Source: Methyloversatilis sp.
GTDB lineage: Bacteria; Pseudomonadota; Gammaproteobacteria; Burkholderiales; Rhodocyclaceae
Direction: 5' to 3'
Assembly: GCF_030698125.1 (NCBI RefSeq)
Contig: NZ_JAUYNV010000010.1
Location: 1 to 64,000, forward strand
Length of the DNA: 64,000 nt
Made by a program: the position numbers and the translations under genes. This document shows, piece after piece, positions 1 through 8,920 of the stretch. The notes beneath the pieces are model-generated. The model was not told where the DNA came from and made no database searches. It saw only the letters and a list, made by a program, of their open reading frames with translations. Within the stretch, counting starts at the first letter, position 1; each line of letters opens with the position of its first letter.

Positions 1-160
1 GTACATCGGTATCCTGTCGGGTATCGGCGGCTGGGCCGGCATCGGCCTCGCAGCCGGTCTCGAAAAGCCGACCGATGGTCTGGGCGCCGTGGGTGGTTAC
101 GCCGAACTCTCGAGCTACACCGAGCTGGGCGGCACGATGACTGTCTTCGCACTGCCGTAA
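1..160 (+). CDS. xoxF: Lanthanide-dependent methanol dehydrogenase, C-terminal end (partial)
   Basis: Only the last 52 codons are present, read from base 2 to the TAA at 158-160; the 5' part lies outside the window. The tail has a glycine-rich segment ([13 protein letters not shown]) and ends [10 protein letters not shown], which matches the C-terminus of PQQ-dependent XoxF-type methanol dehydrogenases. These are periplasmic beta-propeller enzymes that oxidise methanol with PQQ and a lanthanide ion. The assignment leans on the following genes, a small cytochrome c and a quinoprotein-associated binding protein, which is the xoxF-xoxG-xoxJ order of methylotrophs. The catalytic residues, including the Asp that marks lanthanide use, are not visible, so another PQQ alcohol dehydrogenase cannot be fully excluded. 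Confidence 0.75.
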   Translation, partial: YIGILSGIGGWAGIGLAAGLEKPTDGLGAVGGYAELSSYTELGGTMTVFALP

Positions 161-171
161 TCGTGCGTTGA

Positions 172-197
172 GCGGAAAGCGCAACTGCGCTTTCCGC
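172..197. repeat. Perfect 12-bp inverted repeat after xoxF
   Basis: Two 12-bp arms (172-183 and 186-197) are perfect complements separated by two bases. There is no T-run directly after it. It lies between the xoxF stop and the terminator at 208-247, so it could stabilise the 3' end of the xoxF transcript or assist termination. Confidence 0.7.
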
Positions 198-207
198 AAG
201 GTCCCCG

Positions 208-247
208 GACTGGCACCGTGCGGAAACGCCGGTGCCAGTCTTTTTTT
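208..247 (+). terminator. Intrinsic terminator between xoxF and xoxG
   Basis: An 11-bp perfect stem (208-218 paired with 230-240) is followed at once by seven T residues (241-247). It lies between xoxF and xoxG, so most xoxF transcription probably stops here and the cytochrome gene is either reached by read-through or has its own promoter. Confidence 0.88.
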
Positions 248-300
248 GTCCGCAGAATGCTCCCGACGGGTGTCGCGAGCACCCGGCAAACCAGGGGAGA

Positions 301-693
301 ATGATGAAAAAGCAGTTCAGGCAAGCTGTCATGCTGGCACTGATGACTTCGGCTCACATGGCGACAGCACAGACGACGCCTTATCAGGTGCAAGGCGGCA
401 ACAAGGTCGATGACGCCACGCTGGCAGGCTGGCGTGCGTGGCGCAACGCGGCATGCGAACGTTGCCATGGCCCGAATCAGGAGGGCATGGTGGGGCCATC
501 GCTGATCGTCAGCCTCAGGACGCTCGGACGCGACGACTTCAAGGCGGTCGTGACCAGGGGTCGCGTGGACCGCGGCATGCCGAACTTCGATGGTTCAAGG
601 CAGGTCATGGACAATCTCGACGGTCTGTACGCTTACCTGAAAGGTCGTTCCGATGGGGCGATCCGGCCCGGTCGCATCGAAAAGATGGACTGA
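301..693 (+). CDS. xoxG: Cytochrome c, methanol dehydrogenase electron acceptor
   Basis: A 130-residue periplasmic class I c-type cytochrome that should accept electrons from XoxF. The first 24 residues form a signal peptide (MMKKQ start, hydrophobic core, ATAQ cleavage region). One haem-binding CxxCH motif (CERCH) is at residues 52-56, and Met93 in RGMPNF is a likely axial ligand. The start at 301 was chosen because GGGGAG lies just upstream; an earlier in-frame ATG at 232 would place codons inside the terminator region. Position directly after xoxF and before xoxJ supports the XoxG name. Confidence 0.85.
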   Translation: MMKKQFRQAVMLALMTSAHMATAQTTPYQVQGGNKVDDATLAGWRAWRNAACERCHGPNQEGMVGPSLIVSLRTLGRDDFKAVVTRGRVDRGMPNFDGSRQVMDNLDGLYAYLKGRSDGAIRPGRIEKMD

Positions 694-820
694 GCGAAAA
701 CAAAACCGCGCGCGTACTGTCTCAAAGGCTCGCGCGTGAGACGCACGGCACAAGAATTCAAGCAGAGCCCGGGCTTCATTGCCCAGCAAGGGTTCATTCA
801 TCCGGAGGAGACCTGAAACA

Positions 821-1690
821 ATGAAACATTCCCTGATCGCTGCTGCCTTCCTGCTGGGCACCGGACTTGCCGCACCGGCGCTGCAGGCGCAGGAAACCGG
901 CGACGACAAGGTGCTGCGTGTCTGCGCAGACCCGAACAACCTGCCTCTGTCGAACGACAAGGGCGAAGGTTTCGAGAACAAGATTGCCGAGTTGCTGGCC
1001 AAGGACATGGGTTACGCACTCGAGTACACCTACTTCCCGCACCGCATGGGTTTCATCCGGATGACCCTGAAGGCCAAGCACGAAAAGCTGGCCGGCCGCT
1101 ACAAGTGCGACCTCATCATCGGTGTACCGGTCGGCTTCGACATGGGCGCGACGATCAAGCCCTATTTCCGCTCGACCTACGCAATGGTGTTCAAGAAGGG
1201 CACCGGGCTGGACGACGTGAAGGTACCGGACGACCTCCTCAAGTTGCCGCCCGAAAAGCTCAAGTCACTGAAGTTCGGCGTGTTTTCGCAGACGCCGCCG
1301 GTGGACTGGCTGCTGCGCAACAAGCTGTTCGACCAGGCCATTTCCTATCAGCGCCAGTCCGGCGACCCCGGTGCCTACCCGGGTGAAATCGTCGAGAAAG
1401 ATCTGGTCGCCGGCAAGGTCGATGTCGCGATGGCGTGGGGTCCGATCGCCGGCTACTTCGGCCGCAACGCAAAGACCGGTGATCTGGTCACCGTCGCCTT
1501 CCCGCCCGAGAACACGGTGAAGTTCGACTATGCGATCACGATGGCCGTGCGCTACGGCGAGAAGGACTGGAAGAACAAGATCGAAGAAACCGTTCAACGC
1601 AATCTTCCCGGCATCCAGGCCATCCTGACCTCGTACGGCGTTCCGTTGATCGACGAGGCGCAGGCCAGCCACACGGCTGCCGACCGCTGA
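821..1690 (+). CDS. xoxJ: Periplasmic binding protein associated with methanol dehydrogenase
   Basis: A 289-residue secreted protein of the solute-binding-protein fold, of the quinoprotein-dehydrogenase-associated group known as XoxJ/MxaJ. A signal peptide covers about residues 1-23 (MKHSLIAAAFLL to ALQAQ). The mature start, VLRVCADPNNLPLS, is typical of the group. XoxJ is thought to help mature or activate XoxF; this is family knowledge and not shown by the sequence. The start at 821 follows a good GGAGGAG ribosome-binding site. A 127-bp gap separates it from xoxG, so it may have its own promoter. Confidence 0.85.
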   Translation: MKHSLIAAAFLLGTGLAAPALQAQETGDDKVLRVCADPNNLPLSNDKGEGFENKIAELLAKDMGYALEYTYFPHRMGFIRMTLKAKHEKLAGRYKCDLIIGVPVGFDMGATIKPYFRSTYAMVFKKGTGLDDVKVPDDLLKLPPEKLKSLKFGVFSQTPPVDWLLRNKLFDQAISYQRQSGDPGAYPGEIVEKDLVAGKVDVAMAWGPIAGYFGRNAKTGDLVTVAFPPENTVKFDYAITMAVRYGEKDWKNKIEETVQRNLPGIQAILTSYGVPLIDEAQASHTAADR

Positions 1691-1704
1691 CCATCGCAAG
1701 CGCC

Positions 1705-2754
1705 ATGTCGGGCCACCTCCAGCCTGCCGCTGCCTGCCTGCTGACGCTTGCGTTGTGGCCGTTTCCGGCCGCCGCGCTGGACCAGCAGGACATCGCAGCG
1801 CTGATCAAGCTGCGACCGAGCGTGTTGAAAGTCGAAGCGTCCGATGACCGGGGCAATGTGTCGGTCGGCACCGGTGTGGCGGTCGGCCCGGGCGTCATCG
1901 CTACCGCCTGCCATGTGACCGCCCGCGCAACGACCATCCGTGTGGTCAGCAACGGCGAACGCATGCAGGTGAGCTCGCAGCGTGCGCAGGTCGGGCGCGA
2001 CCTGTGCCTGCTCGACGTACCCGGCGCCTCCCAGGTGCCGGTGGTCGAGTTGCGCAGCACGCCGCTCAAGCCGGGCGAGGAACTGGTCGCGCTGGGTTAC
2101 ATCCTGGGCGCGGCGCCAAGGGTGAGCAACGGCATGGTGCTGCAGCTGCATCCGCACGACGGCGCGAACGTCATCCAGAGCACCACGCCCTTCACGTCGG
2201 GGGCCAGCGGCGGCGGACTGTTCGATCGCGAGCACCGGCTGGTCGGCGTGATGACCTTCAAGTTCCGCAGCGGCACCGACAACCAGTTCTCGTTGCCGGT
2301 CGCCTGGATCCGCGAAGGGATGGCGCTGCCTGCCGGCGCCGATGTTGCGCCGTTGAGCGGCCAGGCCTTCTGGAGCGAAAGCGAAGCCGCCCTGCCCGCC
2401 TTCCTGCAGACGCTGCGCCTGCAGACCGAAGCACGCTGGGGCGAACTGGAGTCGCGCGCCCGCGGCTGGATCGCCGGCAATTCCGGCAATGCGTCAGCGT
2501 GGCATGCGCTCGGTCGTTCGCAGGTCAAGCAGGGGCGCCCGGTGGATGGCATCGCCGCACTGGAGCACGCCAATGCGCTTGACGCCGACAACCCGGTGTT
2601 CCTGACCGATCTCGCCACCGCCCAGCTCGGCCAGCGCGACGAAGCGGGCTACGCCCGGACGCGGGCGCGGCTGGCCGGACTGTCACCGGAGGCGCTGAGC
2701 CTGCTCGACCAGCGGCTGCAAAGCTGTGCCGTCAAGTCCGACACCGCATGCTGA
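1705..2754 (+). CDS. Secreted trypsin-like serine protease with C-terminal helical repeat region
   Basis: A 349-residue protein with a signal peptide (residues 1-25) and a chymotrypsin/Deg-type protease domain over about 45-215. The likely triad is His70 (ATACHVT), Asp99 (GRDLCLLD) and Ser168 (TSGASGGGLFD). No PDZ domain is visible. Residues about 235-340 look like TPR-type helices (AWHALGRSQVKQGR, LATAQLGQRDEAGY). It starts 14 bp after xoxJ, so it may be co-transcribed with the methanol oxidation genes, but I know of no established role for it there. Substrate unknown. Confidence 0.75.
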   Translation: MSGHLQPAAACLLTLALWPFPAAALDQQDIAALIKLRPSVLKVEASDDRGNVSVGTGVAVGPGVIATACHVTARATTIRVVSNGERMQVSSQRAQVGRDLCLLDVPGASQVPVVELRSTPLKPGEELVALGYILGAAPRVSNGMVLQLHPHDGANVIQSTTPFTSGASGGGLFDREHRLVGVMTFKFRSGTDNQFSLPVAWIREGMALPAGADVAPLSGQAFWSESEAALPAFLQTLRLQTEARWGELESRARGWIAGNSGNASAWHALGRSQVKQGRPVDGIAALEHANALDADNPVFLTDLATAQLGQRDEAGYARTRARLAGLSPEALSLLDQRLQSCAVKSDTAC

Positions 2755-2807
2755 ACACAACCCCGCCGGACTCGAAGAGGTCCGCACATTCATCACGAGG
2801 AGTCATC

Positions 2808-3491
2808 ATGATCAATCACATCAAGCTGTACGCGCTGTTGCTGGCTCTGGCCATTGCAGCCGGCAACGCCCACGCCGAGCCGAGCGACGAAATCACCGAA
2901 GCCGAAAAGCAGCTGTTCATGAATGACCAGCTGTCGTCACTGAAGGCGCCCACCACGCTGAGTTACACCTTCAAACGCAGCGGCAGTCTGGAAAAGCCGT
3001 TCGAAGACAAGGTGGAGGTGCGCATCAGCGAAGAGGCCGGCGCGCGCAAGGTGAATACGGCCTGTCTCAGCGGCACCAACAGGAAGGAAATGCCCGAGGT
3101 CGATGGCGGTCTGAGCAATCCCGCGCTGATGTGCTTCCTCGAACGCGACATCGCCGAAATGGAACGACTGACCGGCGGCAAGGCAGCCTACTTCCGCAAG
3201 CGCATCCGGCTGGCACTGTCCGAAGGCCCATCGGCCAAGCCGGTCAAGGTGAGCTTCGGCGGCAAGACCGTCGATGCGCGGGAATACCGCATCACGCCCT
3301 ACAGCAACGATCCGAACAAGCAGAAATTTCCGAAGTATGTCGGCAAGACCTACATCTTCGTTCTGTCCGACGCCGTGCCAGGCGGCATCTACCGGGTCGA
3401 CAGCCAGATTCCCGATCTGAGCAAGCCGGACGGCAAGGCGCTGCTGATCGAGGACGACATGATGCTGGCCGGCAGCGGCATCAAGGGCTGA
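2808..3491 (+). CDS. Predicted periplasmic protein of unknown function
   Basis: A 227-residue protein with a clear signal peptide (MINHIKLYALLLALAIAAGNAHA). I do not recognise the mature domain. It looks like a beta-rich soluble protein with one Cys pair candidate (TACLSG and LMCFLE). The start at 2808 follows the ribosome-binding site GAGGAG; a start at 2748 would overlap the protease and lacks a signal peptide. It lies in line with xoxJ and the protease and may be the last gene of that transcript. Confidence 0.65.
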   Translation: MINHIKLYALLLALAIAAGNAHAEPSDEITEAEKQLFMNDQLSSLKAPTTLSYTFKRSGSLEKPFEDKVEVRISEEAGARKVNTACLSGTNRKEMPEVDGGLSNPALMCFLERDIAEMERLTGGKAAYFRKRIRLALSEGPSAKPVKVSFGGKTVDAREYRITPYSNDPNKQKFPKYVGKTYIFVLSDAVPGGIYRVDSQIPDLSKPDGKALLIEDDMMLAGSGIKG

Positions 3492-3518
3492 CACCGTGCG
3501 GCGGATCGGGCGACCGCG

Positions 3519-5603
3519 TCAGCGGGCCGCCTCGATCTGTCGCATGAAATCTTCCGCCGGCAACGGTCGGGAAAACAGATAGCCCTGCATCAGGCCGCAT
3601 TTGCGCTGCACCAGAAACTGCCGCTGCGCCTCGGTCTCGACCCCCTCGGCGACGACGCGCAGACCCAGCGCATGCGCCATCGCGAGAATGGCATCGACGA
3701 TGGACGCATCGCTCTCGTCGTCGGGGAGGTCACGCACGAAGCTGCGATCGATCTTCAGCAGATCGATCGGAAACTGCTTCAGCGTCGACAGCGACGAATA
3801 GCCGGTGCCGAAATCGTCGATTGACAGCGTCAGGCCGAGCGCCTTCAGCGCGGCCAGTTTGGCCAGCGCACTCTGCGGCTCCTGCATCACCGCGCTTTCG
3901 GTCAGTTCCACATGCAGGAAGTGGCTCGACAGGCGGTTCGATTCCAGCGCCTCGACAATCTGCGGCAGCAGGGAGTCGGAACGGAAATTGATCGCGGATA
4001 GATTGACCGCAACCGGCACCACCGGCCGGCCCTGATCGCGCCACTGCGCAATCTGCCGGCAGGCTTCCTGCACCACCCATTCACCCAGCGGCACGATGAG
4101 ACCGGTTTCTTCGGCCACCGGGATGAACTCGACCGGTGAAACCGCGCCGCGCCGCGGGTGATTCCAGCGCAGCAACGCCTCGGCCGACACAATGCGCCCG
4201 GTCACTGCATCGACCTGCGGCTGGTAGTGCAGTGAGAACTGCCCACCCTCAAGTGCGTGCGCCATGTCCTGCTCCAGCGACAAGCGCTCTATCGCCCGCT
4301 TCTGCATGGCTTCGGTGAAGAATTCGAAGGTATTGCGGCCGCGCTGCTTGGCGGCATACATCGCCATGTCTGCGTGGCGAAGCAGGGTTTCGGCATCGTC
4401 GCCATTTTCCGGAAACAGCGCGATGCCGACCGACGCCGTCACCACCAGCTCGACGTGATCAATCTGGATCGGCTGCTCCAGTTCCTGGCAGATACGGGCC
4501 GTCACGCGGGCGGCATCTTCGGTGTGCGCCAGATCGGTCAGCAAAACGGTGAATTCGTCACCGCCCAGCCGCGCGACGACTTCGTCCGGCTGCAGGCCTT
4601 CGCGCCCGACGAAGTCGGCCGAACGCACCGACCCGAGCAGGCGGCTCGCCACTTCGCGCAGGATCTGGTCGCCCAGCGTGTGGCCAAAGCTGTCGTTGAT
4701 GCGCTTGAGGCGGTCGAGATCGAGGTAAAGCAAGGCGCAGCGCTTGCCCAGCCGGCGCGAGCGGGCCAGTGCGTGGTCGAGCATTTCGCGGAACATCTGG
4801 CGGTTGGCGAGACCGGTCAGGCTGTCGTGGTAGGCGAGAAAGCGGATGCGCTGCTCGGCCTGTTCCCGTTCGGTCACGTCCTGGGTCACGCCTTCGATTC
4901 GCACCACGCGGCCGAATTCGTCGCGCACCGGCAACGCCTGTTCGAACAGCGTCGCCAGCGAGCCGTCAGCGCGCTGCACGCGAAAACTCATCTGATAGGG
5001 CACACCCTCGCGGGCGCTTTCCATTGAGGCATGCAGATGCTGTCGATCCGGGCTGAGCACGCGCGACAGCAGTCCGAACGGAACCTGCTGGGCCGCCGCG
5101 CGCGTATCGCCCCACAGGTCGAGACAGATGGCACTGCGCTCGCAGCGGTCTTCCTCGATATGCCAGATCCAGCTGCCCAGCCGCGCTACGCGCTGTGCCA
5201 CCGCAAGCCGGCGTTCCGACACTTCGAGTTCCATCACCGTGCTGGCCGCCCGCAGTGCGTAGCGCACGCGATAAACCAGCAGCGTCCAGTTCAGCGGTTT
5301 GGTGACGAAATCGGTCGCGCCGAGCGAATAGGCACTGTCGATCGAAACCGTGTCGTCCATGCCGGTCAGCATGATGACCGGCAGGCGCCGGCCGTGAGCC
5401 CGCTCGCGGATGCGCCGGCACACCTCGAAGCCGTCCATCCCGCTCATGTTGACGTCGAGCAGCACCAGCGAAAACCCGTGGTGATCGAACAGCTCGAGTG
5501 CCTGCTCGCCGCCGGCGGCCTCCATCACTTCGAAGCCGGCGCTGATCAGCGCTTCGGTCGCCATCAGGCGCACCATCACGTCATCGTCGACCAGAAGAAT
5601 CAT
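3519..5603 (-). CDS. Response regulator with PAS, GGDEF and EAL domains (cyclic-di-GMP turnover)
   Basis: About 694 residues. Order: receiver domain (1-120, phospho-acceptor Asp50 in VLLDVN, Lys in VTKPLN), PAS-like region (about 135-255), GGDEF domain with intact GGDEF (ARLGGDEF), and EAL domain. The EAL part keeps the key motifs SAEALLRW, ELTES, DDFGTGYSS, LLKIDRSF, AEGVE and QGYLFSRP. Both the cyclase and phosphodiesterase halves therefore look potentially active. The ATG at 5603 overlaps the TGA of the upstream Hpt gene (ATGA), which points to translational coupling; a TTG at 5609 is a possible alternative start. The likely phosphate donor to Asp50 is the Hpt protein. Confidence 0.9.
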   Translation of the reverse strand: MILLVDDDVMVRLMATEALISAGFEVMEAAGGEQALELFDHHGFSLVLLDVNMSGMDGFEVCRRIRERAHGRRLPVIMLTGMDDTVSIDSAYSLGATDFVTKPLNWTLLVYRVRYALRAASTVMELEVSERRLAVAQRVARLGSWIWHIEEDRCERSAICLDLWGDTRAAAQQVPFGLLSRVLSPDRQHLHASMESAREGVPYQMSFRVQRADGSLATLFEQALPVRDEFGRVVRIEGVTQDVTEREQAEQRIRFLAYHDSLTGLANRQMFREMLDHALARSRRLGKRCALLYLDLDRLKRINDSFGHTLGDQILREVASRLLGSVRSADFVGREGLQPDEVVARLGGDEFTVLLTDLAHTEDAARVTARICQELEQPIQIDHVELVVTASVGIALFPENGDDAETLLRHADMAMYAAKQRGRNTFEFFTEAMQKRAIERLSLEQDMAHALEGGQFSLHYQPQVDAVTGRIVSAEALLRWNHPRRGAVSPVEFIPVAEETGLIVPLGEWVVQEACRQIAQWRDQGRPVVPVAVNLSAINFRSDSLLPQIVEALESNRLSSHFLHVELTESAVMQEPQSALAKLAALKALGLTLSIDDFGTGYSSLSTLKQFPIDLLKIDRSFVRDLPDDESDASIVDAILAMAHALGLRVVAEGVETEAQRQFLVQRKCGLMQGYLFSRPLPAEDFMRQIEAAR

Positions 5604-6028
5604 GTGCAAAGACCCGGGTCGCCACCGGAGGGGTCGTCCAGCGCGCCGAAAGCGGCCAGTGTCTGCTGCACCGCCTGTTCGAGTCGCAAGCGCAGTTGCC
5701 CGTCGAAGGCGATGCGACCGTCACGTGCGGCATTTTCCATGCCGATGGCGAGATTGCTTATATATATGGCACCGAGCGCGCCGCTCGAACTTTTCAGCCG
5801 GTGCGCCGCCAGACGCAGCGCGTGGGCGTCACCCGCCGCAGCGGCATCGCGCAGTGCGTCGATGATCGCGGCCGCTTCATTGCGCCACGTCGCCAGCACG
5901 CGCGTGCGCAGACCGGCGCGGTTCTCGCGCATGCCGGGAACGCTGAACAGGATGCGCAGGTCGAGCATGGCACCGGCGTCGGGCAAGACGGCGACATCGT
6001 CCTGCTGAGGGGGAATCCGCACATTCAT
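5600..6028 (-). CDS. Histidine phosphotransfer (Hpt) domain protein
   Basis: A 142-residue protein with an Hpt helical bundle. The motif AHRLKSSSGALGA carries the phosphorylatable His, with the Lys and Gly spacing of the family. Hpt proteins relay phosphate between a hybrid kinase and a receiver domain. The stop overlaps the start of the downstream receiver/GGDEF/EAL gene, so the two form a two-gene unit and probably a direct phosphotransfer pair. No histidine kinase is adjacent. The ATG at 6028 (MNVRIPP) was chosen; the reading frame stays open to 6118 but has no better start. Confidence 0.8.
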   Translation of the reverse strand: MNVRIPPQQDDVAVLPDAGAMLDLRILFSVPGMRENRAGLRTRVLATWRNEAAAIIDALRDAAAAGDAHALRLAAHRLKSSSGALGAIYISNLAIGMENAARDGRIAFDGQLRLRLEQAVQQTLAAFGALDDPSGGDPGLCT

Positions 6029-6230
6029 CTGACAAACTTTCGATTGCACGCAATTGAGAACGCAGCTTGATTCTGCGCGGCGTGACCCGCACCTGCCAGG
6101 GGTGATTTCGCTGTACACCTTCAGTTTTCGGCGGCCCGGGATGCAACTTGAGCCTGTGTCGCCGGGCGCCGGGCTAGAATCGATCTCGACCCGTCATTCA
6201 ACTGGCTGACCGCAACGCTTCCGGAACCCC

Positions 6231-8306
6231 ATGAACACGAACCCGCTGCTCGATTTTTCCGCCCTGCCCCGTTTCGATCTCATCCAGCCGGAGCACGTCG
6301 CGCCGGCCATCACCGACCTGCTGAGCCGCTATCAGGCGCTGATCGACGATCTGATCGCGCGCCCCGAAGCGCCGACCTGGGACGGTTTCGCGGCGCCGAT
6401 CACCGACATGGGCGAACAACTGGGACGCGCGTGGGGCGTGGTCGGCCACCTGCACGGCGTGAATGACGTACCGGCCTGGCGCGAGGCGTACAACGCATCG
6501 CTGCCCGACATCACCCGCTTCTACAGCTCGCTCGGCCAGAACCTCGCGCTGTTCGCGAAGTACCGCGCGCTGCACGATTCACCGGAATACGCCACGCTGT
6601 CGCCCGCGCGCCGCCGCATCCTCGACAACGAAGTGCGCGACTTCCGCCTGTCGGGTGCTGAATTGCCCGAAGAACTCAAGCCGCGCTTCAAGGAAATCCA
6701 GGAAGAGCTGGCGTCGCTGGCGGCGAAGTTTTCCGAAAACCTGCTCGACGCGACCAATGCCTTCGCCGAATACGTCACCGACGAGGCGCTGCTGGCCGGC
6801 CTGCCCGAAGACAGCGTCGAAGCGGCGCGCGAGGCGGCGCAGCGCGACGACCGCGACGGCTGGAAATTCACGCTGCACATGCCGTCCTACCTGCCGGTGA
6901 TGCAGTACGCCGACAACCGCGACCTGCGCGCGCGCATGTACCGCGCCAACGCGACCCGCGCGTCCGAATTCGGCGATGCGGCGCGCGACAACACCACACT
7001 GATCGACCGCATCCTGTCGCTGCGCGCGGAAGAGTCGAAAATGCTCGGCTTCGACAGTTTCGCCGAACTGTCCATGGTGCCCAAGATGGCCGACACGCCG
7101 GCCCAGGTCACGGCCTTCCTGCGCGACCTGGGTGCCCGCGCCAAGCCGCACGGCAAACGCGATCTCGACGAGATGCGCGCGTTTGCGCGCAACGAATTCG
7201 GCCTCGACGAGCTGCAGTCGTGGGACATGACCTGGGTGTCGGAAAAGCTGCGCAGCCACCGCTACAACTTTTCCGAACACGAGGTGAAGCTGTACTTCCC
7301 TGAGCACAAGGTGCTCGAAGGCCTGTTCCGCGTCATCGAAGGCCTGTACGGCGTGACCATCAAGCCCGACACGGCACCGGTCTGGCACCCGGACGTGCGT
7401 TTCTTCCGCATCGAACGTGCCGGTGCCGGGGGCGGCGAGCTGGTGGGCCAGCTCTACCTCGACCTGTACGCGCGCGACACCAAGCGCGGTGGCGCCTGGA
7501 TGGACGAAGCCATCACGCGGCGGCGCGTGGCGTCGGGCGTGCAGACGCCGGTGGCCTACCTGAACTGCAACTTCCCGTCGCCGGTCGGTGAAAAGGATGG
7601 CAAGCCGAAGCCCGCCACCTTCACGCACGACGACGTGATCACGCTGTTCCACGAATCGGGTCACGGTCTGCACCACGTGCTGACGCGGGTCGATGACCTC
7701 GCGGTGTCCGGCATCCACGGCGTCGAATGGGACGCGGTCGAACTGCCGAGCCAGTTCATGGAGAATTTCTGCTGGGAATGGGACGTGCTCAGCGGCATGA
7801 CCGCGCATGTCGACACCGGCGAGCCGCTGCCGCGCACGCTGTTCGACAAGATGATTGCCGCGAAGAATTTCCAGAGCGGCCTGCAGACCCTGCGTCAGGT
7901 CGAGTTTTCGCTGTTCGATCTGCGCCTGCACCATGAATTCGTGCCGGGCGGCGAACAGACCATGCTGCAGCTGCTCGACGAGGTGCGCGACGAAATCGCC
8001 GTTGTGCGCCCACCGGCCTGGAACCGTTTCCCGCACAGTTTCAGCCACATCTTCGCCGGCGGCTACGCCGCGGGCTACTACAGCTACAAGTGGGCCGAGG
8101 TGCTGTCGGCCGACGCCTTTGAAGCGTTCGAAGAGGCGCGCGAGCAGTCCGGCAGCGTACTCGACACCGAGACCGGTCGCCGCTTCTGGAACGAAATCCT
8201 TGCTGTGGGTGGTTCGCGCCCGGCGCTCGAATCGTTCAAGGCCTTCCGCGGCCGCGAACCGCGCCCCGACGCACTGCTGCGCCACAGCGGCATGGTGGCG
8301 GCCTGA
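6231..8306 (+). CDS. prlC: Oligopeptidase A (M3 family zinc metallopeptidase)
   Basis: A 691-residue cytoplasmic M3 metallopeptidase. The zinc-binding HExxH motif is in TLFHESGHGLHH, at about residue 478. The N-terminus (NPLLDFSALPRFDLIQPEHV) and C-terminus (FAGGYAAGYYSYKWAEVLSADAF) are typical of oligopeptidase A, which degrades peptides such as cleaved signal peptides. Length fits the family. Transcribed divergently from the Hpt gene; a TAGAAT -10-like hexamer is at 6175-6180. Confidence 0.95.
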   Translation: MNTNPLLDFSALPRFDLIQPEHVAPAITDLLSRYQALIDDLIARPEAPTWDGFAAPITDMGEQLGRAWGVVGHLHGVNDVPAWREAYNASLPDITRFYSSLGQNLALFAKYRALHDSPEYATLSPARRRILDNEVRDFRLSGAELPEELKPRFKEIQEELASLAAKFSENLLDATNAFAEYVTDEALLAGLPEDSVEAAREAAQRDDRDGWKFTLHMPSYLPVMQYADNRDLRARMYRANATRASEFGDAARDNTTLIDRILSLRAEESKMLGFDSFAELSMVPKMADTPAQVTAFLRDLGARAKPHGKRDLDEMRAFARNEFGLDELQSWDMTWVSEKLRSHRYNFSEHEVKLYFPEHKVLEGLFRVIEGLYGVTIKPDTAPVWHPDVRFFRIERAGAGGGELVGQLYLDLYARDTKRGGAWMDEAITRRRVASGVQTPVAYLNCNFPSPVGEKDGKPKPATFTHDDVITLFHESGHGLHHVLTRVDDLAVSGIHGVEWDAVELPSQFMENFCWEWDVLSGMTAHVDTGEPLPRTLFDKMIAAKNFQSGLQTLRQVEFSLFDLRLHHEFVPGGEQTMLQLLDEVRDEIAVVRPPAWNRFPHSFSHIFAGGYAAGYYSYKWAEVLSADAFEAFEEAREQSGSVLDTETGRRFWNEILAVGGSRPALESFKAFRGREPRPDALLRHSGMVAA

Positions 8307-8344
8307 TTGTCGCCGCGCCAGCCGATCCAACAGGGAGCTTATCG

Positions 8345-8920
8345 ATGACGAATCTGCGCCTGCTGCTTTGCGTGTCGATCGCCGGCACATTGCTCGCCAG
8401 CCCGGTCTGGGCACAGACCTACAAGTGGAAGGACGCCCAGGGCAACACCCACTACATCGGCACCCCGCCGCCGCCTGACGCCCGCTCGGTCAGCGAGAAG
8501 AAGCTGCAGCCCAGCGTGGTCGAACAGGGCGCGAGCTACGCCGAGCGTGAAGCGACGCGCACGGCACCGGTCACGCTGTGGCTCGGCAATGAATGCGATG
8601 CGCTGTGCGAATCGGCGCTCGCCTTCCTGAAGAACCGCGGCATCGCCTACACCGAACAGCGCATCATCACCGACGAGCAGAAACAAGCCTTCGTGAAGCG
8701 CTTCAACCTGCAGGAAGCGCGCGTGCCAGCGATCAACGCCGGCAAGGACCACCTGATCGGCTTCAGCGCCAGCGCCTGGACGACGCTGCTGAACCGCGCC
8801 GGCTACCCGGCCAAGGGCACGGCCAGGGTCGCGCCCAAGGCAGCGGCCGCGGGCGCCGCCCCGACCGCGGGTGAGGCCGCACCAGCCGACCAGGGCAACT
8901 GGCAGCCCGCCACCGAATGA
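8345..8920 (+). CDS. Periplasmic DUF4124 and glutaredoxin-like protein
   Basis: A 191-residue secreted protein. A signal peptide (residues 1-24, ending VWAQ) is followed by a DUF4124 segment (TYKWKDAQGNTHYIGTPPP) and then a glutaredoxin/thioredoxin-like fold (VTLWLGNECDALCESALAFLKNRGIAYTE). The usual CxxC is replaced by a CxxxC arrangement (ECDALCE), so redox activity is uncertain. The C-terminus is Ala/Pro-rich. The stop overlaps the start of the exonuclease gene (ATGA). Role unknown. Confidence 0.75.
   Translation: MTNLRLLLCVSIAGTLLASPVWAQTYKWKDAQGNTHYIGTPPPPDARSVSEKKLQPSVVEQGASYAEREATRTAPVTLWLGNECDALCESALAFLKNRGIAYTEQRIITDEQKQAFVKRFNLQEARVPAINAGKDHLIGFSASAWTTLLNRAGYPAKGTARVAPKAAAAGAAPTAGEAAPADQGNWQPATE

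Noticed and set aside
3935-3950. GGTTCGATTCC, like a tRNA T-loop
   Set aside because: It lies inside the EAL coding region and no cloverleaf can be drawn around it.
4257-5027. Long plus-strand frame opposite the GGDEF/EAL gene
   Set aside because: Antisense shadow of a well-supported gene; its product has no recognisable domain and odd His/Arg/Gln-rich composition.
6579-8414. 611-codon minus-strand frame opposite oligopeptidase A
   Set aside because: Shadow caused by high GC; the plus-strand enzyme has a complete HExxH motif and family ends.
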